This document shows positions 11,666 to 26,400 of a stretch of DNA of 64,000 nucleotides, one piece after another (positions within the stretch are counted from its first letter, which is position 1; each line of letters begins with the position of its first letter). Both the position numbers and the translations under genes were made by a program. The notes beneath the pieces were generated by a model that made no database searches, had not been told where the DNA came from, and worked only from the letters and a program-made list of their open reading frames with translations. This stretch comes from Cliona cf. orientalis (lineage: Eukaryota > Porifera > Demospongiae > Clionaida > Clionaidae): contig OZ005699.1 in assembly GCA_963930775.1 (NCBI GenBank), positions 1,137,501 through 1,201,500 of the forward strand, read 5' to 3'.

Positions 11666-14600
11666 TTGGGATATCTCCCTCCAATATTGGCGTATCCTTT
11701 AGTTGATTAATACGAAGGTTATCCCAATCAAAGGAAATGTTCTCATGCATTTCCGGGATAATTTTGGTTATTTTAAAAAGTTAATTGATACGGGCATGCA
11801 CCTCCCTTAATCAGGATGCTACACATGGCCCCAGGTACATAAAGAAGTTTACGAAACTATACAGTAACCCCCGAAATGAGGATACCTCGATTGTTTAAGT
11901 TGTCCCGAGGGTGTCTGGAATCGAGGGGTTCCACTCGTACTATACATGTACACTACTAACAGAAAAAGTTCTCCAGGCAATTAAAGTGTCAGGGGTTCGC
12001 CTTATAGAGGGATTCCACAGTATCGCTTTGCTGAGGGAAGTTGCTTAAATTGATTTCTTGTTGAACCTTTCCTGCCTGCCTCCATTGACAGTTTCTGTTG
12101 ATAACCTAACACCTGTGGTGTGTGTTTACGCTCCCTGCACTGAAAATGCCACCAGTCAAGACAGCCGTGGTCAGACGATCGTTAATCCGTAATGGAGATC
12201 TAGACAAAACTTTGTTGTTATAAATAATTATAATTTTGACTTAGTGCCCCCTCCCCCCCCTCCCCCCCCTCCCCCCTCCCCCCCCCAAGCTGGGTACATG
12301 TACCTCGAGCCCCCCCCCCCCCCATCACTCTCTCCCTCAAGATTACCCCCTCTTGCCCTCCACCCCCCACTAATCTGTAGTATGATGAATAATTGCAATT
12401 TTGTGTATGTGCATGTGTACACCATGTGCATGTATGTGTGTGTGTCCCATGTTCATGTCCTGTGTTTACTGGTCAATAGTTGAGGTCAAATCGGGGTCAT
12501 GGATGGTTAAACGAGAGAGAGAGAGAGAGTGAGGGGGGGGGGGGAGGGAGAGAGAAAGGCTATAATATACGTACATGTGTATGTGTTGATAGCTATATAA
12601 TATCTAGTACACTGTCAGCTGTGTGTGTGCGTACATCGACCGACCGATGGCAGTGCGTATATATTTTGAAGTGAAAACACTTGTTACATAGCATGTTATC
12701 TTTCACTAACGGAAGAATCACCCCAGCCAACAGTGGAAGGGGAAGCTTTTTTTGTAATCATCAAGCTACATACACACACGTACATGTAGTTGATAAAAGC
12801 TACACAGCTTGTGTACATACACTGCTAGAAGACTCCCTTCTAAGATATCTCCCGTACATGTACATGTAGTACTTACATGTTACATGTACGTACATGTACA
12901 CGCGCGTGTACACATGGCGTGTTTTTCTTCCTTACATGGAAGTTTGTATTCTAGTTTATTATTTAACTAGCCAAAGTGTTTCTTGTTTCCTTTTTGACAT
13001 CCTTAAAGCAAGCTGCCAATGCTGCAGAGTGTACAAGTTGGACACTCCCCCTGAGCATGGCGATACTTTCAATACTCATTGATCGCACATGTGTACATTA
13101 TTATAATGATAATATTATAATATGTGACTATTGGTGTTGAAGAATCCCTAAATGCTTCTGTTGATAACTTTCGTGCATAAAAAGAAACTTACTTATATTC
13201 TGAATGCAGCTTTGGAACTTTCGCTTTTGGTTATAGTACGCAATATTATAATATTATTATACATGTATAATAAATAATATAATATTATCGTGCAGTAATT
13301 AATACATGTATGTTATTCTTTGTTGTTGCTGTAAATTCCATACCGCTGTGCGTGAATGCATGCATTTGCCTTATATGGTTAGTGCATGTGTACACAGTTG
13401 CTTCTTAAATTTGAGGAAGTGTACATGTGTATAGAGAAACAGAGCATACTATAATATGTAATTACGTCATAATATGGTGTATCTGTTAACCTATACATAC
13501 ATGTACATGTACATGTACGTATATGTACATGTGTGTACATGCATGTGTACAGTATGTGAGTGTGTTATTTTTGGTTGTGTTATGTGTATAGAAATCAACC
13601 TGGAATGTCCCTGAATGCTTGCTTACGATTTGCCGCTACATCTCGTACACGTACACATGACCGATGTATAAAACATACATGGTCATGTGCACTTTTGTGA
13701 CGTATACGCATAGTAGTTATAACTTGAGCACTGTTGGAAAGCATTTTTGTTGTTTGCTGGAGATCTTAGCATGCTGTGACTATTTGTGATGGAGTTGGCA
13801 TTTATTTAATAGCACGAACATTAATGGTATCTAAACTTAAACTACATGCTTACATGTAGCCCTTTTCAGCTATCAGTAGAAAGTGAGAGAAGGGGGGAGA
13901 GAGAGAGGGAGGGAGGGAGAGGGGGAAGGAGAGGGGGGGAGGGAGAGAGGGATTGGTAGAGGCAATATTTAATATTGATTTGGCAGCTCAGTTGGACACT
14001 GTTTACATGTGCATAAGGGTATATATTGGCAACAGAAGCCCACTTATATCAGCTTATTAAGAGTATTAATTTTAATGTCCATGTACGTACATGTAATTAT
14101 ATTATGTATTTTTATAATAATATCTTATTTGTTCCTTGCAATGTGCCTTAATTACTTGGGTGCTTGATATTGAATTTATGGTAGCTGGTTTTGCTACTTA
14201 TTAATTAAAAGCCATTTTCAAATTAATTATTAATAATTGGTCCAATTCCTTGCGGTGACTTTGATCTCTATAGGAAAAAGATTGTTAGTAATTATTATCT
14301 TAGTATGCATGGTTAACAAAAGAATTTGCTGTTAATGATATTACAACTCTAAATAAAATACATCTGTCTGGACAATTCCCTCCTCTCTTAACTTCTTGGT
14401 CATCTGGGTTGTCAATATCGTGAATGTTTACCATTTAGGAATTAAAGGGTAAATTTTTAACACACTATAGCAACATGTATAGCATGCAACCACTAAATTC
14501 AGCTTTAAAGTAAACTTATCCCGGCTTGGACCACACAATTTGGATAAAAAGTGATGGATAATAAATAGGTATTACCCTTTTAATCGAGTTTGTAGTAAAC

Positions 14601-14687
14601 ACGGATGGTTGTGCTATCTACTATCACTGTGTTGTGGAAACAGATTTGTTACAAACAATAAACAACTTAAAAATCTTCCCTCTCCTC

Positions 14688-14926
<239 letters not shown>

Positions 14927-15481
14927 TCCTCCCTTCCTAGCTCCCATTTCCTTCTCTCTGGTTTTAAAAGTAGCATAATTAATTTTGTTTGTATAATTAT
15001 CAGGATTCAGAGAATCCCATTACTGAGGGCGATATCACTTCTTCTCGGAAAGTAACCTAATACTAACCCAATTTTCACCTCCAGTAGTATGCGCCACACC
15101 ACTTGTATAATATGTATGATAATAATAATTACTATGGTCCAATGAATGTGTCAGCGATTAATTAGAGTGTGGTCTAGAATATAGTTTCAATGTTTATGAT
15201 AGTGGCAATTTAGTCCATCTCTTTGAATACCTGAGTGTCCCATGAATGGATGCAGGTGATCATACACACACACACACTGAAAGCTGTCGAGAATTATCTA
15301 ATGATGAAAAAAGGAAGACGTAGAAAGGATACAGGAAATGGCTGCTGGGGAGGGGGAGGGAGAGAGGCACATGTTGAAAATTAGATAAAGGATGATGATC
15401 ATAGTGGAGCTATGTACATGTACATACCTAGGGCTGGCTGATAACTAGTTTGTGAATGGAAGGAGAGAGAGAGAAGAGAGA

Positions 15482-15652
<171 letters not shown>

Positions 15653-17340
15653 AGGGGGGAGTGAAGGAAGGTGGAGGAGTGGCTATGGAGGGGTGCATAC
15701 ACGTAGAACAATAGCATGGTAATGTTGTTATTGTGGGAAGGTTTATATTGAGACTGTTGTACTGGTTCTTTCTCGCACATGAAGGTGTTCGTCACTTAGT
15801 GCATAACTAGCGATCATTGTGTGGGCACTAGCTCATGCATGCATAGCAAAAATAACATTAACATTTCAGAATAATAAATAAGACTATACCTATACATGTG
15901 TGTACATAGTATTTCTTCTATAATTAATAACGTCCCAGCTGGGATATTATACATGTATTATTTACTATGTCATGTATATCGTTACAGTATACTGTTTAGC
16001 CATGCTAGTGTCTGCAAGCCATACTTATGCACAGTTGAGGGCTACTCATATTACTCTATATTGGATAGTCCTTCGTCGACCACTAAGACCTGTGGGATGG
16101 GGGGGGGGTGGGGGGGCCTCACCTCAGCCCCCCAGCCTGAGCACTCTGGGTTAATTCATAATAAGTATCTATCTCCCTAGCTAGCTATCCAGCTGTCCTG
16201 AAACCTCTCTATGACACTATATCATGCATTGTAGTTAGTATAATATAGTTACTGTCCCATTGCATGCGCACAGCAATGATTACAGTGATGATGATAAAAT
16301 TATATTCAGCTAGGCATGCAGCTACCAAGCTACTAGAGGCGTTAGGTTGTTACAGTTATAGTTGGTGTTTGCATTAAAATAAGTTTTTCTTTGGAAATCT
16401 ATACTTGGATATCTGGTGTTGATAATCTCCGGGTCTCCCCACTGGGTGCTGGCCCCTTCTAGCCCACAGCAGACTTATATATACAGCGCTGGCCAGAGGC
16501 TGGCGCTGGCTGGCTGATTGACCCACTGAAGCTGAATCAGTTATATCTGTCTATCTATGCGATTTATTATTTATTAACACTTTATAATTTAGTGCCACCT
16601 CTTGAATGGCACTGCTAGGTGTTACTAGTGGAGGGAAATGTCCATTTGTTATATAACTGTTTGTGCTTGAAGGCTGAGGTGCATGCCTGGCTCAAGCTGG
16701 CTCTGCACAGAATGTGTTCTACTTTGGGATAAAACTAATGTTTGATATACATGTATAATATGTACTAAAAAGGTGCAGCCCCCATTATTTTTGATATAAT
16801 TGCATGCTTGCAACATTGAAAGGCTGGGAATGGGCCTGGGGATGAGGCTACCTTTATCCCAATGTGTAATTATTGTATTTCTATGCATGTGTGTACCTCC
16901 CAAATACATTTTGTATTTCTGTGTTGATGGATGTATATACATGTACATACATGTAGTTTCATTTGTCATGAGCGGTAGTGTGCTGCTTCTGAGATTTATG
17001 GGCAAGATCTAGACAAACTATCGTACGCGTGTGTGTGTGTTAGTACTGCTATTCTGCTATGCTTGTGAAGGGAAGAAGATGCGTATACATGTATGCATGT
17101 ATAATATAGCTGCTAGTGGGAGGAAAATCACCAAATGAAGGGCGAGGTCCATTCAGTTTAAGTTTGGACCAGAAACGACTGACTTTAGAGTTGGGAAATA
17201 TTTAACACGCCAAAAGTAGGCTAGCTAGGTAGGGTAATATATTATTGTTGGCAAAGTTAGTGTTCCCTTGAACTCTGCATGACTGTTACCAAACAGCAAT
17301 GCTTTGTCAATTGAACCATGTCATCTGTTGCTATGAAACT

Positions 17341-17430
17341 ATGCTTTGATGTGGGTGATTTCCCTTTGAAGCGTTGATGAACTGACATGTTTGGAATGCT
17401 TTGATGTGGGTGATTTCCCTTTGAAGTGTT
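17341..17430. repeat. Tandem duplication, 55-base period
   Basis: The sequence from ATGCTTTGATGTGGGTGATT at 17341 recurs at 17396 with few changes through the following CCCTTTGAAG. Confidence 0.85.
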
Positions 17431-19010
17431 GGCAAATCTACATGTATGGAATGCCTTTGATGATTTCAGTGTCAGGTATATTATGTTTCTGGTTCATTTC
17501 CCCTTCTCTTCCTCCTCACTCTTCTTAGCATTGTTTATGATCACTGTAGTTGAGATGAACTTTCCCAGTAATCTGATTAACAGCTGCCAAGTTTCTGACA
17601 TAGTGGCATACTGAAGCTAGCTCTCTCTCTCTCTCTCTCTCCCTCTTCCTTCCTCCCTCTCCTTCACCCCCCTCTCCCTTCCTCCCTCTCCCTCCTCTCT
17701 CTCTCCCTCCCTCCCTCCCTCTCCCTCTCTTCATTCACACCGCTCTATCTCCCCATGTGCCCATAGTGCTCGTAGTGTAGTTGCCTTATCATTTATAGCT
17801 TATACGAAATTATGACCACAGTAAGGCTGCTATTAAGCCCACTACTGTCAGAAAAATGAACCTAAAAAACTTACCGCATGCCGAGACATGACGGCCACAG
17901 ACGAGTTTGATGTTTCGAGCCATTACCCATCTCTTGGACACACTCCATGGAGGCTGAGTGGAGTTGCGTAACAACTTGTTTGTCAAATTCTCCGCGGGTT
18001 TTGTGCATGTATGTTGTGGTGAGTATGGTAATTAGTTCCCGTACCCAGGGGTTTCCTCCCCAAGGAGGAAGAGAGAGGGAGAGAGAGAGAGAGAGGGGGG
18101 GGAGGGAGGGGGGGGGGAGGGACCTACCGTGTTAGCTATAGTTTTTATACTCGGCTTCATGCATGCTGTGTATGATGTTATAGTATGTGCATAGATGTGG
18201 CCAGGGTTGGTATGTGTTGACAGAAGTCACCATGTGCTTTGGGAAGCCATTTTCTTTTATGATTATTTGATAAGCGTTATTAAATTCTAATTATTAACCC
18301 ATGGACCACAATGACCAATAACTAATAATAAAAGTAATTTATAAGCACATAACATTGTATATGTGCAAAAGAATTATAGTTTCTTGATAGTAAGTATAGC
18401 TAGGCCAATGTTCTGAATATTATCTCACAATGGCTTACCTAAGTATATATGCATGTGCCTTAAACTTTGTAATTATTGGTGCACCTTGTTGAAGAGGAAA
18501 TGGCACTTCCTTTTAATGTTTGAGTGTGTAAACATTGGCGGGTATACACTGCAGTGGCACAGGAAGTAATAATTAATACATCTATGGCATCTTCAGTACA
18601 ATAATAATATTATGTACTTTTGTGAGGATAGTTTATGCCATATTATTATATTATGGATTGACAATAAAAGCTTGCGTGGATTCCGTACACAAACATTGCA
18701 CTAATTCAAAAGTGCTATATAATTTCGTCAACAATTAACTTGTCTCGACTTCCTGGCTCCGATTATTGCCTGCATGATCCCCCATGCCCAGGATGAGGGA
18801 GAAAAATTATAGCCTTGAGATGGAAAATCGATACCAGTCCTCCAAACAGATCCAGTTTCATCGTCTAAAGCGGATTTAATTTCACGGGCAAATCTCGTGG
18901 ATCCTATAACTACCGGTTTCCTCCCTCCCTCACTCTTTTTACAACCTCAACATTAATAATTTGAGGGTTTGCACACCAGAGGAAGTGCCAAAATCTCAAA
19001 TTATTAATGT

Positions 19011-19034
19011 TATCTCTCACTCTCTCTCTCTCTT

Positions 19035-19097
<63 letters not shown>
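19011..19097. repeat. (CT)n microsatellite
   Basis: CT repeats with small breaks near 19033-19041. Just upstream, TTATTAATGTT-type words occur in both orientations around 18950-19010. Confidence 0.95.
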
Positions 19098-19100
<3 letters not shown>

Positions 19101-20991
19101 CTCCTAACGCGCCTAATTGCACTATAATTATTGTGTGGAATGGCTAGTATAAATATGGTTAGTTCTGGGAGTTAAAGGTACCTGACACACCCCCTCTCAT
19201 CCCTCCCTGAATTTGATCTTATTGATCAATCTCCTGCTCCCAGCCACCGCTATTGTGTATACAATATTGTGAATTGTACTTTCTTGTCACCATCTCTGAT
19301 TTAGCACTTACATGTATATATATATATAACAAGAGTTATAATTAATTTGTTTTTAAGAAAGTCAGTTTTTGTAGTAACCAGCCAGCGTAGATTGGTTTTG
19401 TTCCGATATTCAGTGTCTGTACCTATGCTTGTTCAGTCTAGTCTGGGCCAATCCCGTTGTTTGGGTGGATCTTAACAAACCTTATTATAACAACCCTGAC
19501 ATACGTACATGTACCATGATGGGGATTATACCCTTGTTATAGTCTATGGAACATCACGTCTCCGTGTAGTACTCGTGTTTGTTTTGTCAAGACAAGTTTA
19601 CCTTGTAGCCGGAACTTACCTTTGGGTTCCATTTCTCATCATCATCGGTCTAGCTAGCTACGTAGCTAGCTCTAGTCTGCTAACCCAGCAAAATGCTAAT
19701 GCCCCCCCCCCCACCCATTAGTTAGTAATACGTACATGCCTCCGTGGGTATTAAATTAGTATTGGACAAACTAGTTCCGTATCCTATTTCAATCTTTCCA
19801 TTAGTGTATGTAATGTATATTATTGATATTATAGTTATTTGCATGTACATGTGCATATATGTATACTGCATGTACATACATGTAAGTACATGTACATGTA
19901 CATGCATGTACGTATGACTTGTATGGGCCATGGAGGGAAATTTACATGTACTAACTCTGACGTGGGTGCATGCATGATCATCCTAAAACTTTGGACTTCC
20001 AATTACTACATATCATGCATGCTCATAATTATTGTCATAATATTATTATCTAATCTTTTATGGCTCTATAGCAATATATATAATATGTACGTGTACAGTT
20101 TAATGATTGCATGCACATATTTCCCATGCAGTGCAAGATATCCATATTCATGCATGTACTAAAATGGCTAATTATTATTTTTTTTTAGTTTCAGTGTTTG
20201 GTATAATTGCTGTATACGTGACATAATATCGAATCATATAAGTGCTGCTCACTGCAACTGCCAGCTAGTGCTGTTAGCAGTGGAAGCAACCGACTCTATA
20301 CCATTTATAGATCAAGAATGCATGCCGTGGTTATTCAATATCGCATACTATGGAATCAAGCCCTACTGATTGATACATAATTATTATTATTATTATTGCG
20401 ACTAGGTATTACGTAAGACACCCACCGATCGTCCCCCAAGTATGGTATGGAATTTCGCCGTATAGAGCTTCAAGTTTCCTTGACTCAGCAGTTTTGTGCA
20501 TATTCCAGATTTCTGCAGGCCTATCTATCCTTATTGGGTTATGATCTATAGTTCTAGTTCTAATGAGGCATGCAAGTGTACTGTAGTCTAAGGTACGTTG
20601 TGTAGGCTTGCTCATCTATCACATGCTCGGTCTGGTGACATCCTGTTTAATTTAACCCTAATGTACAGGAGATGGAAAGGGTATTATTATTCATTATTAT
20701 ATTATTATGATGGCTTATTAGTGTTACTATCCTGTGTATTATTAAGTGATGTTAATATTTACGTGAAGTCTTAACAGTTAATGCTCGCTATAATAGCGAA
20801 TCAGGGTTTTGTATTGCTTAAGGTGATCAAAAATGGGTTTGTGGTGAATTTTTTGGCTGATGCCTTTTCCTGTCACAAGATTAAATTTGTGTTTATATTT
20901 ATAAATGTGCCTCATACAATTATGTGTTGTGAGTGTGTGTGTGTGTGTGTGTATGTGCATAAACTCTTCCCCTCTCATTAATTTGGTTAAT

Positions 20992-21205
20992 TACCGTATA
21001 ATAGCGGGAAAATTTCGAGGAAGAAAACTTCACGAATTTCGTGATTTTTCCAACCACCCATGAAAGTTTTCTCCACGAAATTGTAGGCATGCCACACCCA
21101 TTATGCGATCAGTTTAACATTCCGTGAAAGTTTTCTCCGCAAAATGCTCCCTTCCTACCAATCCGCGAAAATTTTTCTCCCTTGAAAGTTTCCCACTATA
21201 CGGTA
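20992..21205. mobile_element. MITE-like inverted-repeat element
   Basis: A 214-base block starts TACCGTATAATAGCGGGAAA and ends TTTCCCACTATACGGTA, which are near-perfect inverted copies. Inside are three or four diverged copies of a word like CGTGAAAGTTTTCTCC(A/G)CGAAA. It has no coding capacity. Size, ends and the TA at each tip fit a non-autonomous DNA transposon with TA target duplication (Tc/mariner-type), but the family is an inference. Confidence 0.7.
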
Positions 21206-23382
21206 CATGTAGGTCTATGATAAGCACATAATTACATATAGTACATCTCTATGATGACTTTTGACAAGAGTCATATATTATACTCTTGCTTTTGAGCAAT
21301 AAATAATAATATTAATGAGGGAGATATTTCGAGCATAAAACAGCTAGGACTTCATTATTATTACGAATCACAAATGGTTTTTGTAGTGGGACTCTCCTAT
21401 GCATTGTCTTGGCCATACTACCTATGTCCATGCATGTGCGTACTTTACTCCTCAAATGATAAACGACGACGGTAGTTTATTTGAAAGCGAATCTTAACTG
21501 TCGGGAAATTCTCTGACTAGCACGCACGCTTACGTAATAAGAAAAATAATAATATTGTGTGCTTATCTCTTACTGTATTCCCATATATAGCTGCAAGTAC
21601 ATGTACATGTACATGATAGCCATTAATTTTCTTTTTTTTGTACTGTCCATTGCAGTAATATTATAATAATTATTAGGAGGTGCTTGTAGGGATCATGATT
21701 GTTGGTTTGACCTTTTATCTCGACACATCAAGAATTTATGTTGTGGTTCTCCTGGAGTGATGGGGGAAAAATCCCAAGCTATTGCTAGCTATAATATTAT
21801 TATAACATAGGTTCTAGCAGTTGTAGCAGAATCTTCTGGATTGGTGTGTACTAGCTGGCATAGTTGAATTATGTAACTATGTTAAGCTAAGTGTTCTGCA
21901 CCCTTACCACTAGTCCATTCCATGTAATTGGTTTGCACCAAATGGCCTGGAAAAACAACCTTTTCTAGCTGTTGCTATGTATCTAGGTAGTCACTCCCCC
22001 CCCCCCCCCAGCAAGGTAGATCTACCTACATGTAGTTATGCTGACAAAGCTATAGTATAACCTCTCTCAAGTTAATGGGGTTCATCTATCTTGTTACAGT
22101 AATGTTGTTGAACCATGTTCCTATTTGAACCTACACAACGAACATTGCAGTAGTACATTGTATCTAGCACTGTGATCTGTGATCCGAAATCCCCTTAGCT
22201 AATGCTTAATGCTCCCTGATCTGTACTTGTTGGATAGTTAATCATCAGGGGAAGCTATGGAATTGTAATGTTATCCATTATAATATGTAGTACCTCATAA
22301 TAAACCTATATATAGTACATTATTGTGGAACGTACATACATGTATACGTGATACGTTGTGTGTATAGCTACATGTATGGTACGTAATTGTGGTCTGAAAT
22401 CCCCACTGCGGGCACCTCAGTTCTTAGATGTGTAGCTTTCTACAGAAGAAAGGTGACCTCATAATAATTCATAATAATGTGCCACTTCTTACAGTCCCCT
22501 AGCTGGCCGCATGCGTATAATGTTATATGCATGCAGGTGTACAATGTTTAGATAGTAGTACATATTGTATACATAGTTTCCTGCTACAACCATTAAAAAT
22601 TACCACTTGGTACAGCAATATTAGCATATGTACGCTATATACCCAGAATGAGTTCATGAATAGTATAGTAGTATTACATAAAGTAAGATATAGCGGTGGC
22701 TCACCCCCCCCCCCCCCCCTCCAATTTGGGTCTGGTATTTCCAGCTATCCTGGACTAGACTTACCGCTACTGTTAAACCCCCGTTTGTTATCACTGAGCA
22801 TCGATCAAGCTATAAGCGGAAAACCGGCCAAGCTGGGCCGGCGCGGTGGGGTAAGGGTATATACCTCCACTATAGCTGGGCAAGCTTCCCATTAGGACAC
22901 TAAAATGTCCCTTTAGATGAGCAGCACTGCGCCCTATAGCGTAAATTGCATACTTTGTTGAATAATATGGGCTATATGACGTAAATACTGTAGAGTAACT
23001 ACGTCAATGTGTAGTAAGGGGGATTTCTCTCCTCATGGCCTGTGTATAGATGAGCCAGTTTACACAATGGCGTGACCTTCATGCCACCAAGTCCTGGTTA
23101 ATTACCTCTGCTGTGTATACTGAGGGGATAAGTGTGTGTGTGTGTGTGTGAGCATTTGCTAATGGATATGTTTATTGCTGTGTAATGGACCATGTGGCGT
23201 GGTGTAGTCCAACTTAAAGAAGAACCTGTGTACTTAACTTGGAGCTCTTACTACTATTATAGGGAATACCCCCCTCTCTCCCTCCTTCCCTCCCTCTCTC
23301 CTGTGTATGGCTGGCTCCCTGGCTACTGTCTGTTACATATTATGTTCAGTTTTGCTCCAGATAGAAGTACCTCGATCCCTCT

Positions 23383-23453
<71 letters not shown>

Positions 23454-26400
23454 TTCTAATTCATAATCTTTCAAGCTTCAGCCTAACTGTAGTGTACATA
23501 TGCATGGCTTGATCATTTTTGATCGCTGATTCAAAAGGGAAGACCATTGTTGCATGGTATAACAACAACCTTTTATGGCAGATATTTTCTGATCCAAACC
23601 AGCCAGTCAAAACAGACTACTGTATTGTATTACAAGTTGAATAATATTTCTTGAGCTTCAGGGGTTAACTGATGTAAGAACCTACGTCATTGCATAATTC
23701 TAGTCTGTTTTTACGTATTTGGATTCTCCGTTCTTTTCATCTCTATGGTACTCTCGTCGTTTAATCTCATCAGTCATTTTGTTGGGTCTATGTATGCATG
23801 CATGTATGTGGCTTTTGCTATTGCGTGTGGGTTGGCCAAACCTTGCAATATTTACTAAATACCATCACGTACTCATTAATAGATGCGTAGCTGTATACTA
23901 GCTGAGCAAGATTATCACATTGTATTGGACGTTTACCTTATAATTTTTGCGAATTATCGCTGCATTGGACTATATATATAATACATACATGTAGGTCTAC
24001 ATCTATAGTTTGTTGAAATGAATGTTGCAATTTTATTAATTGTTATGCGTTAGATTTGCCAGCCACCCCTCATGTATTGTGCAAAATGATTTGTGTGGTT
24101 GGCTGTACTGTGCTGTCATAACTTATGGTTTCTGTGGTAGTTGACTGTGGGTCGGGTCGGGTCGGGGTCAGGTTGTTGGACGATCAGGTTAGCTCCATCA
24201 GGCCACGCAGCCTCTGACAGTGAGGTGATTTTTGGTCAGAATTTACTCCCTCCCCCCCCCCCCCCCCCCATCCTCGAATCCTCATCTTGATATTATTATG
24301 GGGTGACCTGTACTGTAATAATTCAAGAGCTATAGGCTTATTAACTTAATGGAGGGACTAGCTTGTATGATACTGTACTTAATGCACCTTGTCAATCTGT
24401 GTCTATTGGACTAGCTGAATGCAATAATTGCTTCTGTTATATCTACTTGATATCACTGTGCGTAATGAGTGAAATGTGACCACTGTGAGCTATATTTTGG
24501 GGATGAGGGGAAAGGGGGGGGGGGTGAGCACTGATGATATGATGCAAGAATTCAATGAAATATGTACATGTACATGTATCTCACATCCCCTGCTGCTGCA
24601 GTAGTTAAGCTTGTCAATATTAATGATGTTGCATGTCAGGTGCTAAACCTAAAGAGTTCTTAGAAGTATAGTTATCGCTGACTCATTGCCTCCCCCCCCC
24701 CCCCAGCTCCCCCTCTCCCTCCCCATTTTAGTTAGTCATTGATGAGCGGCGATATCACGTGATGACCTCAGACGTCTGAGCATGAAGTAGGAGGGATGGA
24801 ACTAGCTAGAGGCTTACCTCATTTTGCTATTGTAATAATAGGTGTGACTACAATTATAGTCTTGAATATGCATGTATACAGCAACAGTTCATTGTGTGTG
24901 TGGGGGGGGGGGGGGTGGGGTAGAGAGGGAGGAAAGATTGAGTAGGGGGGATTTATCATAGTAGAATAAATTTTTTATGTGTGCACATACATGTGCATGT
25001 ACATGTACATGTACCTATGCATGGTATGATGTAATGGTTCTACAATGTGAGGGTAGGGGAGGGGAGGGGATGGGAGGGGAGAGAGGGGATTTTGAGTCAA
25101 GCATGGAGCCAGAAACTTGGGGTGAGTTGGCCATTGCTTGGGGTTCTGGGGGGGGAGGGGGGGGGAGTGGGAGGAAGTGGCCGGCGAAATCATCAACCTT
25201 CAAGTCATACCTGATCTGGCTGGGCGTAGTTAGTTATTAATAATATTGTTATATAAGTACATGTTGCAATTGAAGCTGGGTCCGGTACACATTGTGATAC
25301 CATACTAACCCCAACCAAAAGGTCATCAGGAATTTCCCCTAACATTAGGAGCATGTATGTTTACATCGCTTTTACATCATGCCAGACTTGCATATTTGCA
25401 TGCTCCTGGATGTGACCCATAATAGTACATTGTATATATACTAGCTGTAACAGTGCTGCCTTTTTGTTAAGTATAATGTAAGCTCTTGAATTCATGCTAG
25501 TATGGATGATAGTTATAAGCACTCACAGTGTGGATACTGTTATAATTAATGTTTGATTAAGCTTCTTTGCATGGAATTATCATTTAGCTTCAATAATATT
25601 ATGTGCACGAAAAAGCTTTAATACAAGGTCTCTCAAGAAACTAGTGGGATTTCAAATAATACATTGCACTGCCTGCAAGCCACCACCTCTCCACCTCTCC
25701 ATACCCCAGGGCTGTAGGGATGGGCTTTATCTTGGTCAAGCAATTACCTCGTTAGAATATTAGATTAAAAGCTGGTCTCCACTCCCATGGACAAGCATGT
25801 CAATGTGTGCTAACTGTGATGTACCCTTCTTTTTTATGGTGGTCATCAGCTGTCCCCACTTAAGCTTTGATCTGGTGTCTCCTCACTCTTTCTGGATGTT
25901 TCCCCATGTACTGGGAGCTGATCAATATTTGCCATTCTTGCTTATCTTATCCACCATTCCAATTAGCTTTATTGAATTATATGTACAGTCATGCACATAT
26001 TATCAAATTAGAGCATGTACCTAATAATAATATTGTAGTCCCTAACTGCTCTATATGTACTACTACTTGTACATTTCCATATTTAAGGTGTGGGACGAGG
26101 CTTATAATTATCTTTGGCTGACTGGGATCACAAACTTATAATTCCCCTTTAAACCTGCATGCCATGCATACTCCCAGACAACGAGGGGGAAATACCTACA
26201 TATGTACGGATAGCCGGAGGTTTATGTTGGATCTACCTACATGTATGTGTGTGTGTATTGTTGGACCAATGGTTTAATTCCCTTAAGGGGCTAATTAAAT
26301 CACTCTGAATTCCATGGCCGAACCGATACAACAGTGTAATTCCCCACTGGCCAGACCGTCATCGTGGGGAGGGAGGGAGGGAGGGAGGAAGGGAGAAGAC

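Larger units (their letters stand above)
10500..14685. other. Noncoding stretch with simple repeats
   Basis: Apart from the CA repeat and the tandem array listed separately, this holds C-runs at 12246-12287 and 12310-12323, GA-rich runs at 12510-12560 and 13885-13950, and dense TACATG palindromes at 12851-12907 and 13499-13550. No open frame has protein-family features. Confidence 0.6.
15653..20991. other. Noncoding stretch
   Basis: No gene supported. It contains a 55-base tandem duplication at 17341-17430, a CT/TC-rich patch at 17618-17740, a GA-rich patch at 18065-18120 and TACATG palindromes at 19852-19915. Confidence 0.6.
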
